A stretch of 64,000 bases of DNA from Candidatus Gracilibacteria bacterium (GCA_028687475.1 JAQUAB010000001.1:372001-436000); one strand, 5' to 3'. Positions 52,684 through 62,154 are shown, counted from the first letter of the stretch. A program made the numbers and translations. The notes: a model not told the origin generated them from the sequence alone.

Positions 52684-53481
52684 ATGGGGCTTTTTTCATA
52701 CTCTGGAAGCACTCTAAATTTCTTCATCTTGCTTAAAAGAACTCTTTCATTTATCGCGAAATTTCTCGCTATAATACTTACTATTCTCACGCTTGGAATC
52801 ATCATCATATCATTCATCAAACCTGACTGGATAGAGACGGGAATCATATGGATTGGCGAGTTAATAGAAACTCTCGGATACTGGAATTATCTGATTGCCT
52901 TTTCTTCCGCATGTCTCGAATCTCTTCCATTTATCGGAACAGCAATTCCAGGGATGAATATTATGATTCTTGTCTGAGGTTTTTGGGCAAAAGATCATTT
53001 CGCATTCACGATTATCGCAGCAATCATCGGCGCTATGCTCGGAAATTATATTGGCTATTGGATCGGGAAATATTTCGGAAAGGAATTCATCGAGAGATAC
53101 GGTGACTGGTTCGGACTCGGAAAAACAGAAGAGAAAATCCTCGTGAAACAGATCGAGAAAAACGGGTTCTGGTATATCGTACTCGGGAAATTCCACAACT
53201 TCACCCGCTCTTTTGTCCCATTCATCGCTGGAAGTGCTGGCATGCTCGAGCGGAATTTTTGGCTCTACAATATGATTGGTTCTATCATCTGGGCTGCGAG
53301 CATCAATATGCTCGGAATCTTCTTTATCGATAATTACAAAATGATTCTCGATCGACTCGGAACCGTGATGCTTGTATTTTTTGTAGGAATTATGTTGTAT
53401 TTCTATTTCTTCAAGAAAGAATTGCTCGTGACCTATATCCGTGACAAACAAAGTGAAATAGACGCAAAAGTGAAAAAATAA
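52684..53481 (+). CDS. DedA/SNARE-associated family membrane protein (265 aa)
   Basis: The DedA core is present: ESLPFIGTAIPGMNIM, GAMLGNYIGYWIGKYFG and RSFVPFIAGSAGMLERNF, with a final long helix. DedA proteins act in lipid-carrier (undecaprenyl phosphate) recycling and membrane homeostasis. One TGA encodes Gly in ILVGGFWA. ATG 52684 is 37 bp after prmC. Next to a WecA/TagO-type gene, which uses the same lipid carrier. Confidence 0.88.
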
Positions 53482-53510
53482 TCTTTCTCGAAATTCCCTT
53501 ACCTGATACT

Positions 53511-54632
53511 ATGTCTTTTTCTTTTGAAATCATCATTCTTTTTCTCGCCTCTTGTATTCTCTCTCCACTGATACTTTCAGGATGTTCTTATTTCTTGAGA
53601 AAATGGACACTCCTCGATCGTCCACACCTCTACAAGTCAGAACAAGGACGTGATCCTGTACCCTATGGAGCAGGCATAAGCATTCTTCTGACACTTCTTG
53701 TATTTTTTCCGATACTCTATGGAATCGTCGACTTCACGCCGATTCTCGAGCATAGGCTCCATATTATCATCGTACTTGCGATATTCATAGCGATTATTTC
53801 TTTTCTCGATGATATGGATACTATCGGGAAAAGTCCTATCAGAATTCCGCCGATATTTCGACTTCTGATGCAGATTGGTGTTGGGATGATCATCGGACTC
53901 ACAAGTATAAAAATCTCATACGTGAGTAATATATTTGGTGGAGTACTCAACCTCACGGATTATTATTTCGATTTTGCCGTGAATGGGATGCAGATTACTG
54001 TATACTATATTCCACTTCTCGTGACGACATTCTGGTATGTGCTAGTGTTCAATAGTGTGAACTTCTCAGACGGTATTCCTGGGCTGACTGGAGGATTCGC
54101 GCTCATATCGTTCATCATCCTCGCTGGACTCGCACTCAAGCTCTATATCACTGAGACTTCTCTTGCCAGTCAGGAGAATTCCCGTTTCCTTCTCACGCTG
54201 CTCGTTATCATCATTCCTGCGACGTTTTTCCTCACACGGGCTGATATATCGAGAAAAGTGATTATGGGAGATTCTGGAACAATTATGCTCGCTTTCTTTA
54301 TCGCCACTTTCGCGATTGTCGCTGGCGGGAAAATCGCTACTGCTGTCTCTGTTCTCGGAATCTATCTCATTGATCTCGTCTATGTGGTCACGAACCGCAT
54401 CCTAAAAGGAAAAAATCCGCTCAAATGAGAACAATCCACCCATCTTCATTTTCGTCTCATGGAACTCGGATTATCGAAAAGTCAGATTCGGACGATTATT
54501 TTTTCTCTCACGGCGATTTTTGGAGTCTCTGCAATATTCCTCTCGACTATAGGAAAGACAATTCTCTTGGTCATTATTGCTATCATCACTATTTTCCTCA
54601 CAGAGATTCTCACAATCGTTCGGAAGAAATAA
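53511..54632 (+). CDS. WecA/TagO-type glycosyl-1-phosphate transferase (373 aa)
   Basis: PNPT-family enzyme moving a sugar-1-phosphate from a UDP sugar to undecaprenyl phosphate. Catalytic Asp pair in FLDDMDTIG, NFSDGIPGLTGG and MGDSGTIML, and HLHFRLMELG as the cytoplasmic HxHxR loop. Ten or so membrane helices. Length and loop favour WecA/TagO over MraY. The TGA-encoded Gly just before EQSTHLHFRL is essential to keep the last 67 residues. 30 bp after the DedA gene. Confidence 0.9.
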
Positions 54633-54651
54633 ATTGTCAATGGTTTTTCTT

Positions 54652-54680
54652 TTGATTTTTTGAAGATTTCTCTGTATACT
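54652..54680 (+). promoter_or_regulatory. promoter of the 90-aa gene
   Basis: TTGATT (54652-54657), 17-bp spacer, TATACT (54675-54680), 22 bp upstream of ATG 54702. Confidence 0.65.
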
Positions 54681-54701
54681 TTGTATGTATTATTTTTATA
54701 T

Positions 54702-54974
54702 ATGAAACAAGAAATTTCTCTCAATTCCCTCTACGAACTTCTCTCGAACTTCATCGTAAAACAAGAAGCTTTCAATGCCAAACAAGAAGTTCATAATAAT
54801 AAAACGGATGCGAATTTTGCAAGTATTCGAGAAGATCTCTCTGATTTCCGTCGCGAAGAGAAAGCGAATCATAATCTTTCTCATCGCATGATTATGCAAG
54901 CATTCGAGGGTATCAGTGACATTCGAGCCGAGCTCGATGATGAAGATGCACCATGGAAACCAAAGAAGAAGTAA
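54702..54974 (+). CDS. small helical protein (90 aa)
   Basis: Starts MKQEISLNSLYELLSNFIVK. Charged, helical throughout, probably coiled coil, with an acidic then basic tail (AELDDEDAPWKPKKK). Its own promoter and a strong bidirectional terminator shared with sodB frame it. No TGA codons. No family recognised. Confidence 0.78.
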   Translation: MKQEISLNSLYELLSNFIVKQEAFNAKQEVHNNKTDANFASIREDLSDFRREEKANHNLSHRMIMQAFEGISDIRAELDDEDAPWKPKKK

Positions 54975-54977
54975 TCC

Positions 54978-55010
54978 AAAAAATTCCTCGTAAATACGAG
55001 GAATTTTTCT
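54978..55010. terminator. bidirectional terminator between the 90-aa gene and sodB
   Basis: Long near-perfect stem AAAAATTCCTCGTA / TACGAGGAATTTTT; T runs on both strands. Confidence 0.85.
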
Positions 55011-55612
55011 TATGCATTGAATCGTTCTTCTACTTTCGCCCAATTCACCACATGCCAGAAATTCTCGAGATATTTCGCACGAGCATTGCGATAGTCGATA
55101 TAGTATGCATGTTCCCAGATATCGCAGGTCAGAAGTGGTGTGTCCCCTGTCGTGAGTGGAGTTGCTGCATTCGATGTCGAGACAATATCGAGTGTTCCAT
55201 CAGATTTCTTCACGAGCCAAGTCCACCCAGAACCGAAATTCGCTAGCGCTGCCTTATTGAACTCAGCAACGAATCCCATACCATCCCCCCATTTCAGAGA
55301 TATAGCATCATAGAGAGGACTCTCGCCTGGTTTTGGAGACTCTTTTGGCATATTCTCAACTGACGTAAGTGTTTCAAAGTAGAATGTATGATTCCAGATT
55401 TGTGCAGCATTATTGAAGATTCCTCCTGCTGGCGCTTTTCGGATGATTTCTTCGAGTGAGAGATTCTCATACTCCGTTCCAGGAATGAGCTTATTCAGGT
55501 TATCGACGTAGGTCTGGTGATGTTTTCCATGATGGAACTGAAGTGTCTCCTCACTGATATATGGCGCAAGTGCATTCATCGCATATGGGAGAGTTGGGAG
55601 TGTGTGTGTCAT
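55010..55612 (-). CDS. sodB: superoxide dismutase (Fe/Mn family)
   Basis: Converts superoxide to oxygen and H2O2. 200 residues. Metal ligands lie in [15 protein letters not shown] (His), NHTFYFETL (His), and [12 protein letters not shown] (Asp and His). [13 protein letters not shown], with Gln before IWNHT, is the iron-type pattern. No TGA codons. A lone gene; no Fur-like site is obvious upstream. Confidence 0.94.
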   Translation of the reverse strand: MTHTLPTLPYAMNALAPYISEETLQFHHGKHHQTYVDNLNKLIPGTEYENLSLEEIIRKAPAGGIFNNAAQIWNHTFYFETLTSVENMPKESPKPGESPLYDAISLKWGDGMGFVAEFNKAALANFGSGWTWLVKKSDGTLDIVSTSNAATPLTTGDTPLLTCDIWEHAYYIDYRNARAKYLENFWHVVNWAKVEERFNA

Positions 55613-55717
55613 AATTTATTACTTTAGAATTTAAAATCGAATTTGATTATACCGATTCTCTCAGAAATTCAAATCTTTATGAGAATGAGTTTCGTTATAA
55701 AAAGTAATAATATTTAT

Positions 55718-55745
55718 TTGACAAGTATTGGTAAAAATATATATT
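55718..55745 (+). promoter_or_regulatory. promoter of the G+C-rich transcript
   Basis: TTGACA (55718-55723), 16-bp spacer, TATATT (55740-55745). The A+T-rich promoter is native-looking and immediately precedes the G+C-rich segment. Confidence 0.6.
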
Positions 55746-55752
55746 CATCAAG

Positions 55753-56176
55753 TTGATGAAACGCGGTGCGAGATAGTCTTCTTGCTGCCTAGTCTGGATT
55801 GTATGGGAACAATCATAGATACTCCAATCGGAGCGAGATTCAACAGAGGAGAAACCCATGACCATGAAAGACCAAAAAGTCCCGACTTCCGCCGGAAAAT
55901 CCGGTGTTCAAGCGATGAAATACGTAGAGCGGGGCGGGGCGACTCATCATCGCGAGGATCGCAAGTCTGCAGAACAGCGTGGCCGGCGTGCCCCTGCTGA
56001 CGCACAGAAACGGTGGGCAACCACTGCCCACTTTACAACCGCCTGAGAGGAGGTGACCTGGTTTTCCAGGATCTCTACCTGTACCAAAAAGTGCAGGAAG
56101 GTAAGCACATTGCGAGAAGTCGCTGATGGGCTTACCCCACGAATAAAAGCCCCGCATTACGCGTGGGCTTTTTTCT
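55753..56176 (+). ncRNA. candidate structured RNA of about 420 nt
   Basis: The 633-bp stretch 55613-56245 has no recognisable conserved gene. From promoter to terminator it is strikingly G+C-rich for this window (62% over 55921-55980 and 65% over 55981-56040 by count). Perfect stems include GTGGGCA / TGCCCAC around 56013-56031, CCTGG / CCAGG around 56058-56071, and GGTAAGC / GCTTACC (56100-56136), followed by a terminator stem AAAGCCC / GGGCTTT and T6 (56146-56176). G+C-rich islands in A+T-rich genomes often mark structured RNA. I looked for RNase P, tmRNA and SRP core sequences and found none convincing. A small coding frame is the alternative (55858-56046). Confidence 0.45.
55858..56046 (+). 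CDS. possible small basic protein inside the G+C-rich island
   Basis: ATG 55858 has a canonical Shine-Dalgarno sequence AGAGGAG 6 nt upstream, rare here. With the standard code it encodes 62 residues (MTMKDQKVPTSAGKSGVQAM then an Arg/Lys/His-rich part) ending at TGA 56044-56046. With UGA = Gly the frame runs on to TAA 56209-56211, through the terminator hairpin, which is unlikely for a host gene. Either it came from a standard-code donor or the frame is chance within an RNA gene. Confidence 0.25.
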   Translation: MTMKDQKVPTSAGKSGVQAMKYVERGGATHHREDRKSAEQRGRRAPADAQKRWATTAHFTTA

Positions 56177-56245
56177 TGCCTTTTCCACCTATTTTCATAT
56201 CCTCTCTGTAAAAACTATCATACTGTAATTCTATAAATCCAATCC

Positions 56246-57079
56246 ATGATTCTCGACTGACGCCTCGTTGCCTCCACTATTCTCGAAAATATCAAGAACG
56301 AGATTACTTTCTCTGAAAATGGACAGAAACCCATGCTCGCTGTTGTGCTTGTGGGTGAAAATCCTGCGAGTCTTTCCTATGTTCGGATGAAGGAGAAGCG
56401 CGCGCGCGAAGTGGGAATGGGCTTTTGACTCTATCAATTTCCCGTGACGATCGATCAGGCAACACTCGAAGAAGAAGTGCGCAGTCTTTCTCAGAATGAG
56501 AAGATTCATGGCATCATCGTCCAAGCACCGCTTCCTTCTCATATCGACCGCTATGCTGTCACGGAATGCATCGATCCTGCCAAGGATGTGGACGGATTCA
56601 CAAAAACGCAGATTGGAAACATGTTCCTCGGGCATGATGGACTCTGGAGCTGTACTCCGAAAGGAATTATGACCCTTCTCTCCTACTACAAGATCGATGT
56701 ACAAGGCAAAAACGTAGTAGTTATCGGTCGATCGAATATTGTGGGAAAGCCTATGGCGCTCATGCTTATCAATGCATGAGCAACGGTCACGAGCTGTAAT
56801 AGTAGTACAAAGAATCTCGCGGAAATCACAAGAAAAGCAGATATCATCATCTCTGCTGTCGGTCACCCTGGACTCATCACCCGAGATATGGTCACTCCAA
56901 AAAGTATCATCATTGATGTTGGTTCGACGTTCGTCGATGGACATGGAGTGGGCGATGTAGATTTCGAATCACTTCGCGACTCTGTGAGTGCTATCACGCC
57001 AGTTCCTGGAGGTGTCGGCCCTATGACTGTTGCAACACTTATCGAGAATACATGGAAGGCGTATTCTCTACAAAAATAA
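56246..57079 (+). CDS. folD: bifunctional methylenetetrahydrofolate dehydrogenase/cyclohydrolase FolD
   Basis: Interconverts 5,10-methylene- and 10-formyl-tetrahydrofolate with NADP. 277 residues. Catalytic YVRMK (Tyr45, Lys49), VQAPLPSH, KDVDGF, the NADP loop GRSNIVGKPMA and the signature PVPGGVGPMT are all present. TGA encodes Gly in MILDGR, GMGFGLYQF and INAGATVT. The start ATG 56246 is conserved. Confidence 0.96.
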
Positions 57080-57098
57080 TCCCAATTGGGATTATTTT
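57073..57098. terminator. bidirectional terminator between folD and uppS
   Basis: Perfect palindrome AAAATAATCCCAATTGGGAT and continuing to TATTTT, overlapping the folD stop and next to the uppS stop. Confidence 0.75.
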
Positions 57099-57099
57099 C

Positions 57100-58089
57100 T
57101 TATGCAGAATTCCGACTCGATTCACCTCCGAATTTCCTATCTGCTCTGCCATACGCAATCAGCATCCGACGAAATGCTTTCTCTCGAAAATCGAGCCAAC
57201 TTCCAGGAAATTGGTAAATCTCAGCATAGTCAGCATATGGGAAAAATCCTGAAGTACGAACAGTTCCATCATTCCCTGATCCTGTCCGAACAAGGATATC
57301 CAGATCACCGAGTTTCTGATGAGATTCTACATTGCTCGCAAATTGTTCTTCTGTTGCAATTCGATCAATATATGCTCGTATTTCTTCTTCCGAGGCATTG
57401 TGAGGAAAATCTGATCTTTGTACTATCTGGAACATACTTGCGCGATGTGCCCAATGAATCTCATCACGTCCACCATAAGCGAGGATCATAGCAGTAGTCA
57501 TTCTCGTATTGTGACTTGTCTGAACAACTGCACTATCAAGCGCTTCCAAGACAGAACCGGGAAGATCTCCAGAAGAAAGTTGTGCAAGTTTCTCCCGATT
57601 CCCAACTACTTCAATACGTATTCATGACTCTTGAGCCTCCTGTGCCATTCGGGCTGTTTCTTTTTCGATAATCTCATAGATAACCTGGAGCTCTGCTTGC
57701 GGTCGCTTCTCGATATTATCAGTCGAAAGTCACCAGAACGAGGCAACTTGCACTTTATATTTGAGACACAAGTCAATCACTTTCCGCATTCGTTCATATC
57801 CTGCAATATACCCCAGTCAACCAGGAAAATTCAAGTCTATCTCATATGTATGACCAAAGGGAGTGATAATCCGATAGAAATTCTTGTGAGTAGTAATTGT
57901 ATATCATGCAAGATCAGGGTTCTGTGAAAGGTAATGAATCACTTTTTCATTTCACAAAGAAGCTAACTGCTTCATTGGTGTACGATTCCCATCCATAATA
58001 AAACCAATATGTCTTGGAATCTCTGTGATAGCTGAATCTGGTGTGACAATAAAGTTATATGTATTTTTGAGTCATTGAAGTATATTCAT
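57100..58089 (-). CDS. uppS: divergent cis-prenyltransferase (undecaprenyl diphosphate synthase, UppS)
   Basis: Makes the lipid carrier for cell-wall precursors. The C-terminal two thirds are clear: SFWGLSTDNIEKRP, RMTTAMILAYGGRDEI, LDILVRTGSG and ADRKFGG. The N-terminus has PRHIGFIMDGN with the catalytic Asp, but the usual GRWAxxRG...GH that should follow is replaced by about 60 residues (from TPMKQLASLGN to DLNFPGGLGYI) before GYERMRKVI. Total 329 residues against about 250 in the family. A genuine variant or a paralogue with changed chain length is possible. Several TGA encode Gly. ATG 58089. Confidence 0.83.
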
Positions 58090-58159
58090 GTGTTCGGGAA
58101 ATGTTGAAAAATTTTATATATAATAAAGAAATTCACAAAAAGTCAATTCCATTTCTCAC

Positions 58160-58193
58160 AACAAAAAAATCCCCAGGAAAACCTGAGGATTGT
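58160..58193 (-). terminator. intrinsic terminator of the RRM gene
   Basis: Minus-strand stem AATCCTCAGG / CCTGGGGATT with a 4-nt loop and T7, 13 bp after the stop at 58206. Confidence 0.8.
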
Positions 58194-58205
58194 TCGATAC
58201 AAAGA

Positions 58206-58463
58206 CTATCTCTCTTCGCGTGGACGAGCTTCGTTCACAGCGAGTTGACGACCCATAATATCCTTACCGTTCATCTCAGCGATGACAGTCTCGAGATCTG
58301 CTTCGTCTACATCGACGAAACAAAAACCCTTCTTGCGTCCTGTCTCACGATCAGTAGGCCAGAAAAAATCAGCAACTGGAGCAACTGCTTCAAAAGCAGC
58401 ACGGAGCTCCTCACCGTCAATACGGAATGGAACATTCCCAACGAATAGGCGTTTTGTAGCCAT
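58206..58463 (-). CDS. RRM-domain RNA-binding protein (85 aa)
   Basis: Single RRM: RNP2 LFVGNV and RNP1 KGFCFVDV with KRLFVGNVPFRIDGEELRAA at the start. Such glycine-poor single-RRM proteins act as RNA chaperones, often cold-induced. No TGA codons. Start ATG 58463. Confidence 0.92.
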   Translation of the reverse strand: MATKRLFVGNVPFRIDGEELRAAFEAVAPVADFFWPTDRETGRKKGFCFVDVDEADLETVIAEMNGKDIMGRQLAVNEARPREER

Positions 58464-58577
58464 ATAAGAAAAAGAGTAGAAAATAAATTGCCGCGACCTC
58501 TCTTTGACTTCTATGAGCACAAAAAGGATACAATTCGACGAACACATTATATAGATATTTATAGAAATGCAAACAAG

Positions 58578-58609
58578 AAAAAACTCAGAGCATTATCCTG
58601 AGTTTTTTC
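58578..58609 (-). terminator. intrinsic terminator of the LysM-CHAP gene
   Basis: AAAAAACTCAG / CTGAGTTTTTT stem with an 8-nt loop, 16 bp after the stop at 58625. Confidence 0.82.
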
Positions 58610-58624
58610 TATATAATATTTATA

Positions 58625-59749
58625 CTAATCAACATAGATATATCCATCGATTGATTCATCATCACGAGGAATCTTTCGGATAGTGACTTCATTCAATGAA
58701 CGATAGTTCATATCTTTCACGATGACATAATCATCTGTCACATCAGCCACGATACCCACATGTCCATAGTAGCGATTATATCCTCGACCACTGAATTGGA
58801 TGATAGCACCAGGAACTGGTGTCTGACCTGTTTTTATTCCAGCAGCCTTCGCGTTTTTCATCCATTGATTCGCATTCCCACGCCATGTAACCGTCTTGTG
58901 TTGAGCAACATACCACGTACAGTTTCCCCATGCAAATCCACGAGAGAGTCCAGTATATTTCACTGTATAACGTGACTTGAGTCCGTTTACCACAGTGGAC
59001 GATGGAGTTGTATTTTCATTTTTTACTTCCGTCTGTTTTGGTGTAGTTGTTTTCTTTGGTTCTGGAACTTTCCCCACTTCCGTCTGTTTTGCGACCTTCT
59101 TGGGAGCGGCACCCGGAATCATAAGATCCATTCCTTTTCGAATAGAAGCTGCATCACGAAGATTATTCACACGAACGATATCATCCGCATCGACATCATA
59201 ACGTGACGCAATCTCAGAAATAGTATCACCAGCAACTACCCTATGCATCACTCCAGAAACTGGAGGAACCAGAAGGGACATGCCAACAGAGAGTGTATCT
59301 GTTGCTTCCATATCATTTGCCCAAAGAATCGTATCGGTACTTACTCCATATCTTGCTGCAATTTTTGCAATCGTATCACCTGATTGAACTACATACTTCT
59401 CTGAACTTGCTGATTTCTTGATAGTATTTGTACCTCCATCATTCACATCTTCTCTCGAAGCAATAGGACTCGAAACATCGAAATCTGTACTGATAAAACC
59501 ATTTTCTGTGACGTATGCTGGCATTTCTTCATCATCATTGTATGCCGTGATAATCGTTGACTCATCATAATCCGCCGCTGCACTATAGTCAGAACCAAGT
59601 ACAGAAAGCGAAGGATAGATTGGCATGAGTATAACCATGCCGAGTGTGAACCATTTAAACTTCCGAAACGTTTCCCAAGCAGAATAAGCTTTATGATTAT
59701 TCCGATTTGCTCGTTCGAGACGAGCTCGAAGATTCAAGTATGGTGACAT
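58625..59749 (-). CDS. LysM-CHAP peptidoglycan hydrolase (374 aa)
   Basis: One N-terminal membrane helix (WFTLGMVILMPIYPSLSVLG at about 34-53), then two LysM repeats (YVVQSGDTIAKIAARYGVST and HRVVAGDTISEIASRYDVDA) that bind peptidoglycan, a Lys/Thr-rich linker, and a CHAP amidase/endopeptidase domain with GNCTWYVAQ (catalytic Cys) and YYGHVGIVADV (catalytic His). Acts in wall remodelling or cell separation. No TGA codons. Confidence 0.93.
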   Translation of the reverse strand: MSPYLNLRARLERANRNNHKAYSAWETFRKFKWFTLGMVILMPIYPSLSVLGSDYSAAADYDESTIITAYNDDEEMPAYVTENGFISTDFDVSSPIASREDVNDGGTNTIKKSASSEKYVVQSGDTIAKIAARYGVSTDTILWANDMEATDTLSVGMSLLVPPVSGVMHRVVAGDTISEIASRYDVDADDIVRVNNLRDAASIRKGMDLMIPGAAPKKVAKQTEVGKVPEPKKTTTPKQTEVKNENTTPSSTVVNGLKSRYTVKYTGLSRGFAWGNCTWYVAQHKTVTWRGNANQWMKNAKAAGIKTGQTPVPGAIIQFSGRGYNRYYGHVGIVADVTDDYVIVKDMNYRSLNEVTIRKIPRDDESIDGYIYVD

Positions 59750-59814
59750 TACATATTTTTAGGAATAAATGTGTAGGGGCAAAGTCGAAGAATTTCTCCG
59801 CTTCACCCAGTACA

Positions 59815-60126
59815 CTACGCTATAGAAACAACTTGAAGTCGAGTCTTCATAGCGCGAAATCCGCGAGTTCGTGTATGACGTTTTTTTGGAATAATTTTGA
59901 ATACACGAATCTTTTCATCCTTGAAATTCTCTACAACAGAGAAAGTTACCTTTGAACCATCAACTGTAGGAGTTCCAACCTGAACTTTCTTCCCTTCAGC
60001 ATCAGCAAGGAGAAGTGCTGAAGTCTCGAGAGTTGCACCAACTTCGAGATTCTGGTTGTCGACATCAATCGTCTGACCTTTTTCTACAGTGTACTGCTTT
60101 CCACCGATTTCTACGATAGCAATCAT
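59815..60126 (-). CDS. rplU: 50S ribosomal protein bL21
   Basis: 103 residues: AIVEIGGKQYTVEKGQTIDV at the start and KIIPKKRHTRTRGFRAMKTR at the end match bL21, which binds 23S rRNA. No TGA codons. The usual partner rpmA (bL27) is not adjacent downstream; the LysM-CHAP gene follows instead. Confidence 0.95.
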   Translation of the reverse strand: MIAIVEIGGKQYTVEKGQTIDVDNQNLEVGATLETSALLLADAEGKKVQVGTPTVDGSKVTFSVVENFKDEKIRVFKIIPKKRHTRTRGFRAMKTRLQVVSIA

Positions 60127-60377
60127 ATAAATGATAATAAGTTATGCTTATATAAGGGTCTGCGATGCAGATCTTGTTTCCTTATAACAAAGCGAGATAA
60201 AAAAGGATTTTTTCGAATCCAAGTCTAAAATACAAAGAATTTGTTTCCTAGACTCGAATGCGGAGCATTATACGCAGAGACTATTTATTATCAAGAGTTT
60301 TTCTCCCTAGAATTTTTCTCAATATTTCCTGGATTCAGAATTTATCATTTATAATTTTGAATTTATAATTATTTTTA

Positions 60378-60452
60378 TGGCTGGGGTAGTAGGATTCGAA
60401 CCTACGCATGGCGGAGTCAAAGTCCGCTGCCTTACCGCTTGGCGATACCCCA
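60378..60452 (-). tRNA. tRNA-Gln(TTG)
   Basis: Acceptor TGGGGTA pairs with TACCCCA; discriminator G then CCA encoded. Anticodon arm GCGGA-CTTTGAC-TCCGC gives anticodon TTG. T arm GTAGG-TTCGAAT-CCTAC. Confidence 0.95.
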
Positions 60453-60490
60453 ATACAATGAATAGGAAAAGCTGGAAACAAAAAAGTGGA

Positions 60491-60563
60491 AGGGGTAGTC
60501 ATCAAGTATTCGAAGTACTTATGACAGATTCAATTCCTCTTTTATCGTTTGGCGATATCCCAA
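60491..60563 (-). pseudogene. degenerate tRNA-Gln-like copy
   Basis: About 73 bp align end to end with the tRNA-Gln 38 bp away: both start (plus strand) with GGGGTAG and end TTGGCGATA(C/T)CCCAA. The anticodon and D stems no longer pair and no CCA is encoded, so it is a decayed duplicate. Confidence 0.6.
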
Positions 60564-60716
60564 TAAAGAGAGAAAACCTCGCGGATTATAGTGAAAAATG
60601 AGAAAAGTCAAAACTTTTAGATTCCATTCTCTGGAACTTCCAGAAAAGGAACAGAAATCGAAAAAAGATAAATGTCAAGGAATGGAAGAAAACCATAAAC
60701 ATATCCATCATATCAT

Positions 60717-60743
60717 TTGACTTTATGGGAAATATTATATACT
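60717..60743 (+). promoter_or_regulatory. candidate promoter of the 149-aa gene
   Basis: TTGACT (60717-60722) and TATACT (60738-60743) with a short 15-bp spacer, 26 bp before ATG 60770. Confidence 0.5.
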
Positions 60744-60769
60744 GACAAAATATTAATTTAATTAGTGAT

Positions 60770-61219
60770 ATGTTTTCTATAAAGAATGGAGTAGCAACTT
60801 TTGTATGAATTGGATGAATAATAGTATGAACCACCGTAGTATCTCTTTCTGAAAAGTGATACCCCATAGAAGAAACCACTCAGGCAAGTTGTTCGAGAAT
60901 TCTCGGTGGAGAAAAGATAAGTGCCAATGACTGGAAGAATACAGTAGAAATCTTCTATAAAAATAAGAATGAACAAGTGATTGTCCGTGATATACTAGCA
61001 TGGCAGATGCTTCTGAGCAATCTGGAACCAGAGGATCCACTGTATCACGAATGGCAATGAATAAAAATAAGACAAGAACAAGAAACAAAGACTATCAATG
61101 ATGATGACACAAATGAAGTCCGTACCATTGCACTCAAACAATTATGAGAACTTTTTGATATCTGATTTAGAGCATATCCACAATACAGGCAACAATTTTG
61201 CATGAAAAATATGATGTAG
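60770..61219 (+). CDS. membrane-anchored hypothetical protein (149 aa)
   Basis: An N-terminal helix rich in TGA-encoded Gly (VATFVGIGGIIVGTTVVSL) is followed by a charged helical domain. Seven TGA in 150 codons. No family recognised. Stop is TAG. Confidence 0.72.
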
Positions 61220-61289
61220 TAGATTTTATACATATATCTTGCCCTTCGGGGCATTTTTCATATATTGGGAATACTTAAACACATATCGT

Positions 61290-61757
61290 ATGCCTCCATC
61301 AAAACTCTCTGTAGAACTCCTCGTCGATATCGCAAATGTCGGACGCCATGGAGAAATCATCGAAGTCTCCACTTCTCAGGCTCGCAACTACCTCATCCCG
61401 AAAAAACTCGCTCGTGAAGTCACTCCAGAACGCATCAAGCAGATTGAAATCGACAAAAAACGAAGTGCTGACCAGGCACGCATGCGCCTCGAGCAAGCAT
61501 TCGATATACAGAAACAACTCGACGGACAAACACTCGAGTTCACTCTCAAGGGAAAAGGAAATAAGGTCTTCGGATGACTCGGAGAACATGAGGTCGGAAC
61601 TCGTATCAAACAAAAATTCGGTATCGATTTCGAGAAAAAAGACATCAAGCTTCCAAACAAAACGCATATCAAAACGGCGGGTTCCCACATGGTATATCTC
61701 CATATCACTCGTGACACGCTCGCGAAAGTATTTATAAATGTCACTATTGATGAATAA
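61290..61757 (+). CDS. rplI: 50S ribosomal protein bL9
   Basis: 155 residues: VELLVDIANVGRHGEIIEVS and ARNYLIPKKLA at the N-terminus match the bL9 rRNA-binding domain; a long connecting helix and a C-terminal domain follow. TGA encodes the Gly of KVFGGLGEHEVG, where the family has (G)KLFGSVT. Overlaps ruvX by 8 bp. Confidence 0.95.
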
Positions 61758-62139
61758 AACCTATCTCAGCATCGACTATGGAACGAAGAAAACATGACTC
61801 GCCTATTCGGTTGGGTCATTTGTTTTCGGATACAAAACTATTCCGACGAACGAACTCTCTACACATATCGAGGAACTCATCCGAGAAAAAAATATCACCG
61901 ATATCGTCATCGGAATGCCGTATAATATCGATGGAAGTATGTCGAAACACGGAAAACGTGTGGAACAATTCGCGAAAGAACTCGAAAAGAAAACACTACT
62001 TCCCATCCATCTTCATGACGAACGACTCACCTCAAGCGAAGCAAGAATCACCTTCGACGAAACGGGATTCGACGGAGATGTCGATATCGAGAGTGCGCGA
62101 CTCATTCTCGAAGATTTTCTCGAATCAGAAAAAAAGTAA
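61750..62139 (+). CDS. ruvX: RuvX/YqgF-family Holliday junction resolvase-like protein
   Basis: RNase H-fold nuclease acting on junctions or pre-16S rRNA. 129 residues: SIDYGTKKTGLAYS (catalytic Asp9, TGA Gly), VIGMPYNIDGSMSKHG, DERLTSSEA and IESARLILEDFL. Starts inside the 3' end of rplI (ATG 61750), showing translational coupling. Confidence 0.94.
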
Positions 62140-62140
62140 T

Positions 62141-62154
62141 CGCAAACATTTGCG
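62141..62154 (+). promoter_or_regulatory. palindrome CGCAAA-CA-TTTGCG, candidate Fur operator
   Basis: A perfect 6-2-6 inverted repeat overlapping the putative -35 (62150-62155) and 16 bp before the -10 TATAAT (62171-62176) of the Fur gene. A related TTGCATTTGCAA palindrome precedes the second Fur-like gene (63185-63196). Confidence 0.5.

Noticed and set aside
53511-54632. The PNPT-family gene as MraY
   Set aside because: Length, the NFSDGIPGL motif and the HLHFR loop fit the WecA/TagO branch better.
55748-56157. Minus-strand frames opposite the G+C-rich island
   Set aside because: Long frames are expected by chance in G+C-rich DNA; the promoter, Shine-Dalgarno and terminator all point to the plus strand.
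55753-56176. Assignment of the G+C-rich island to RNase P RNA, tmRNA or SRP RNA
   Set aside because: Some short matches exist (AAAGTCC, ACAGAAA, GGCTTAC), but the conserved cores are not in the right order or spacing; left unassigned.
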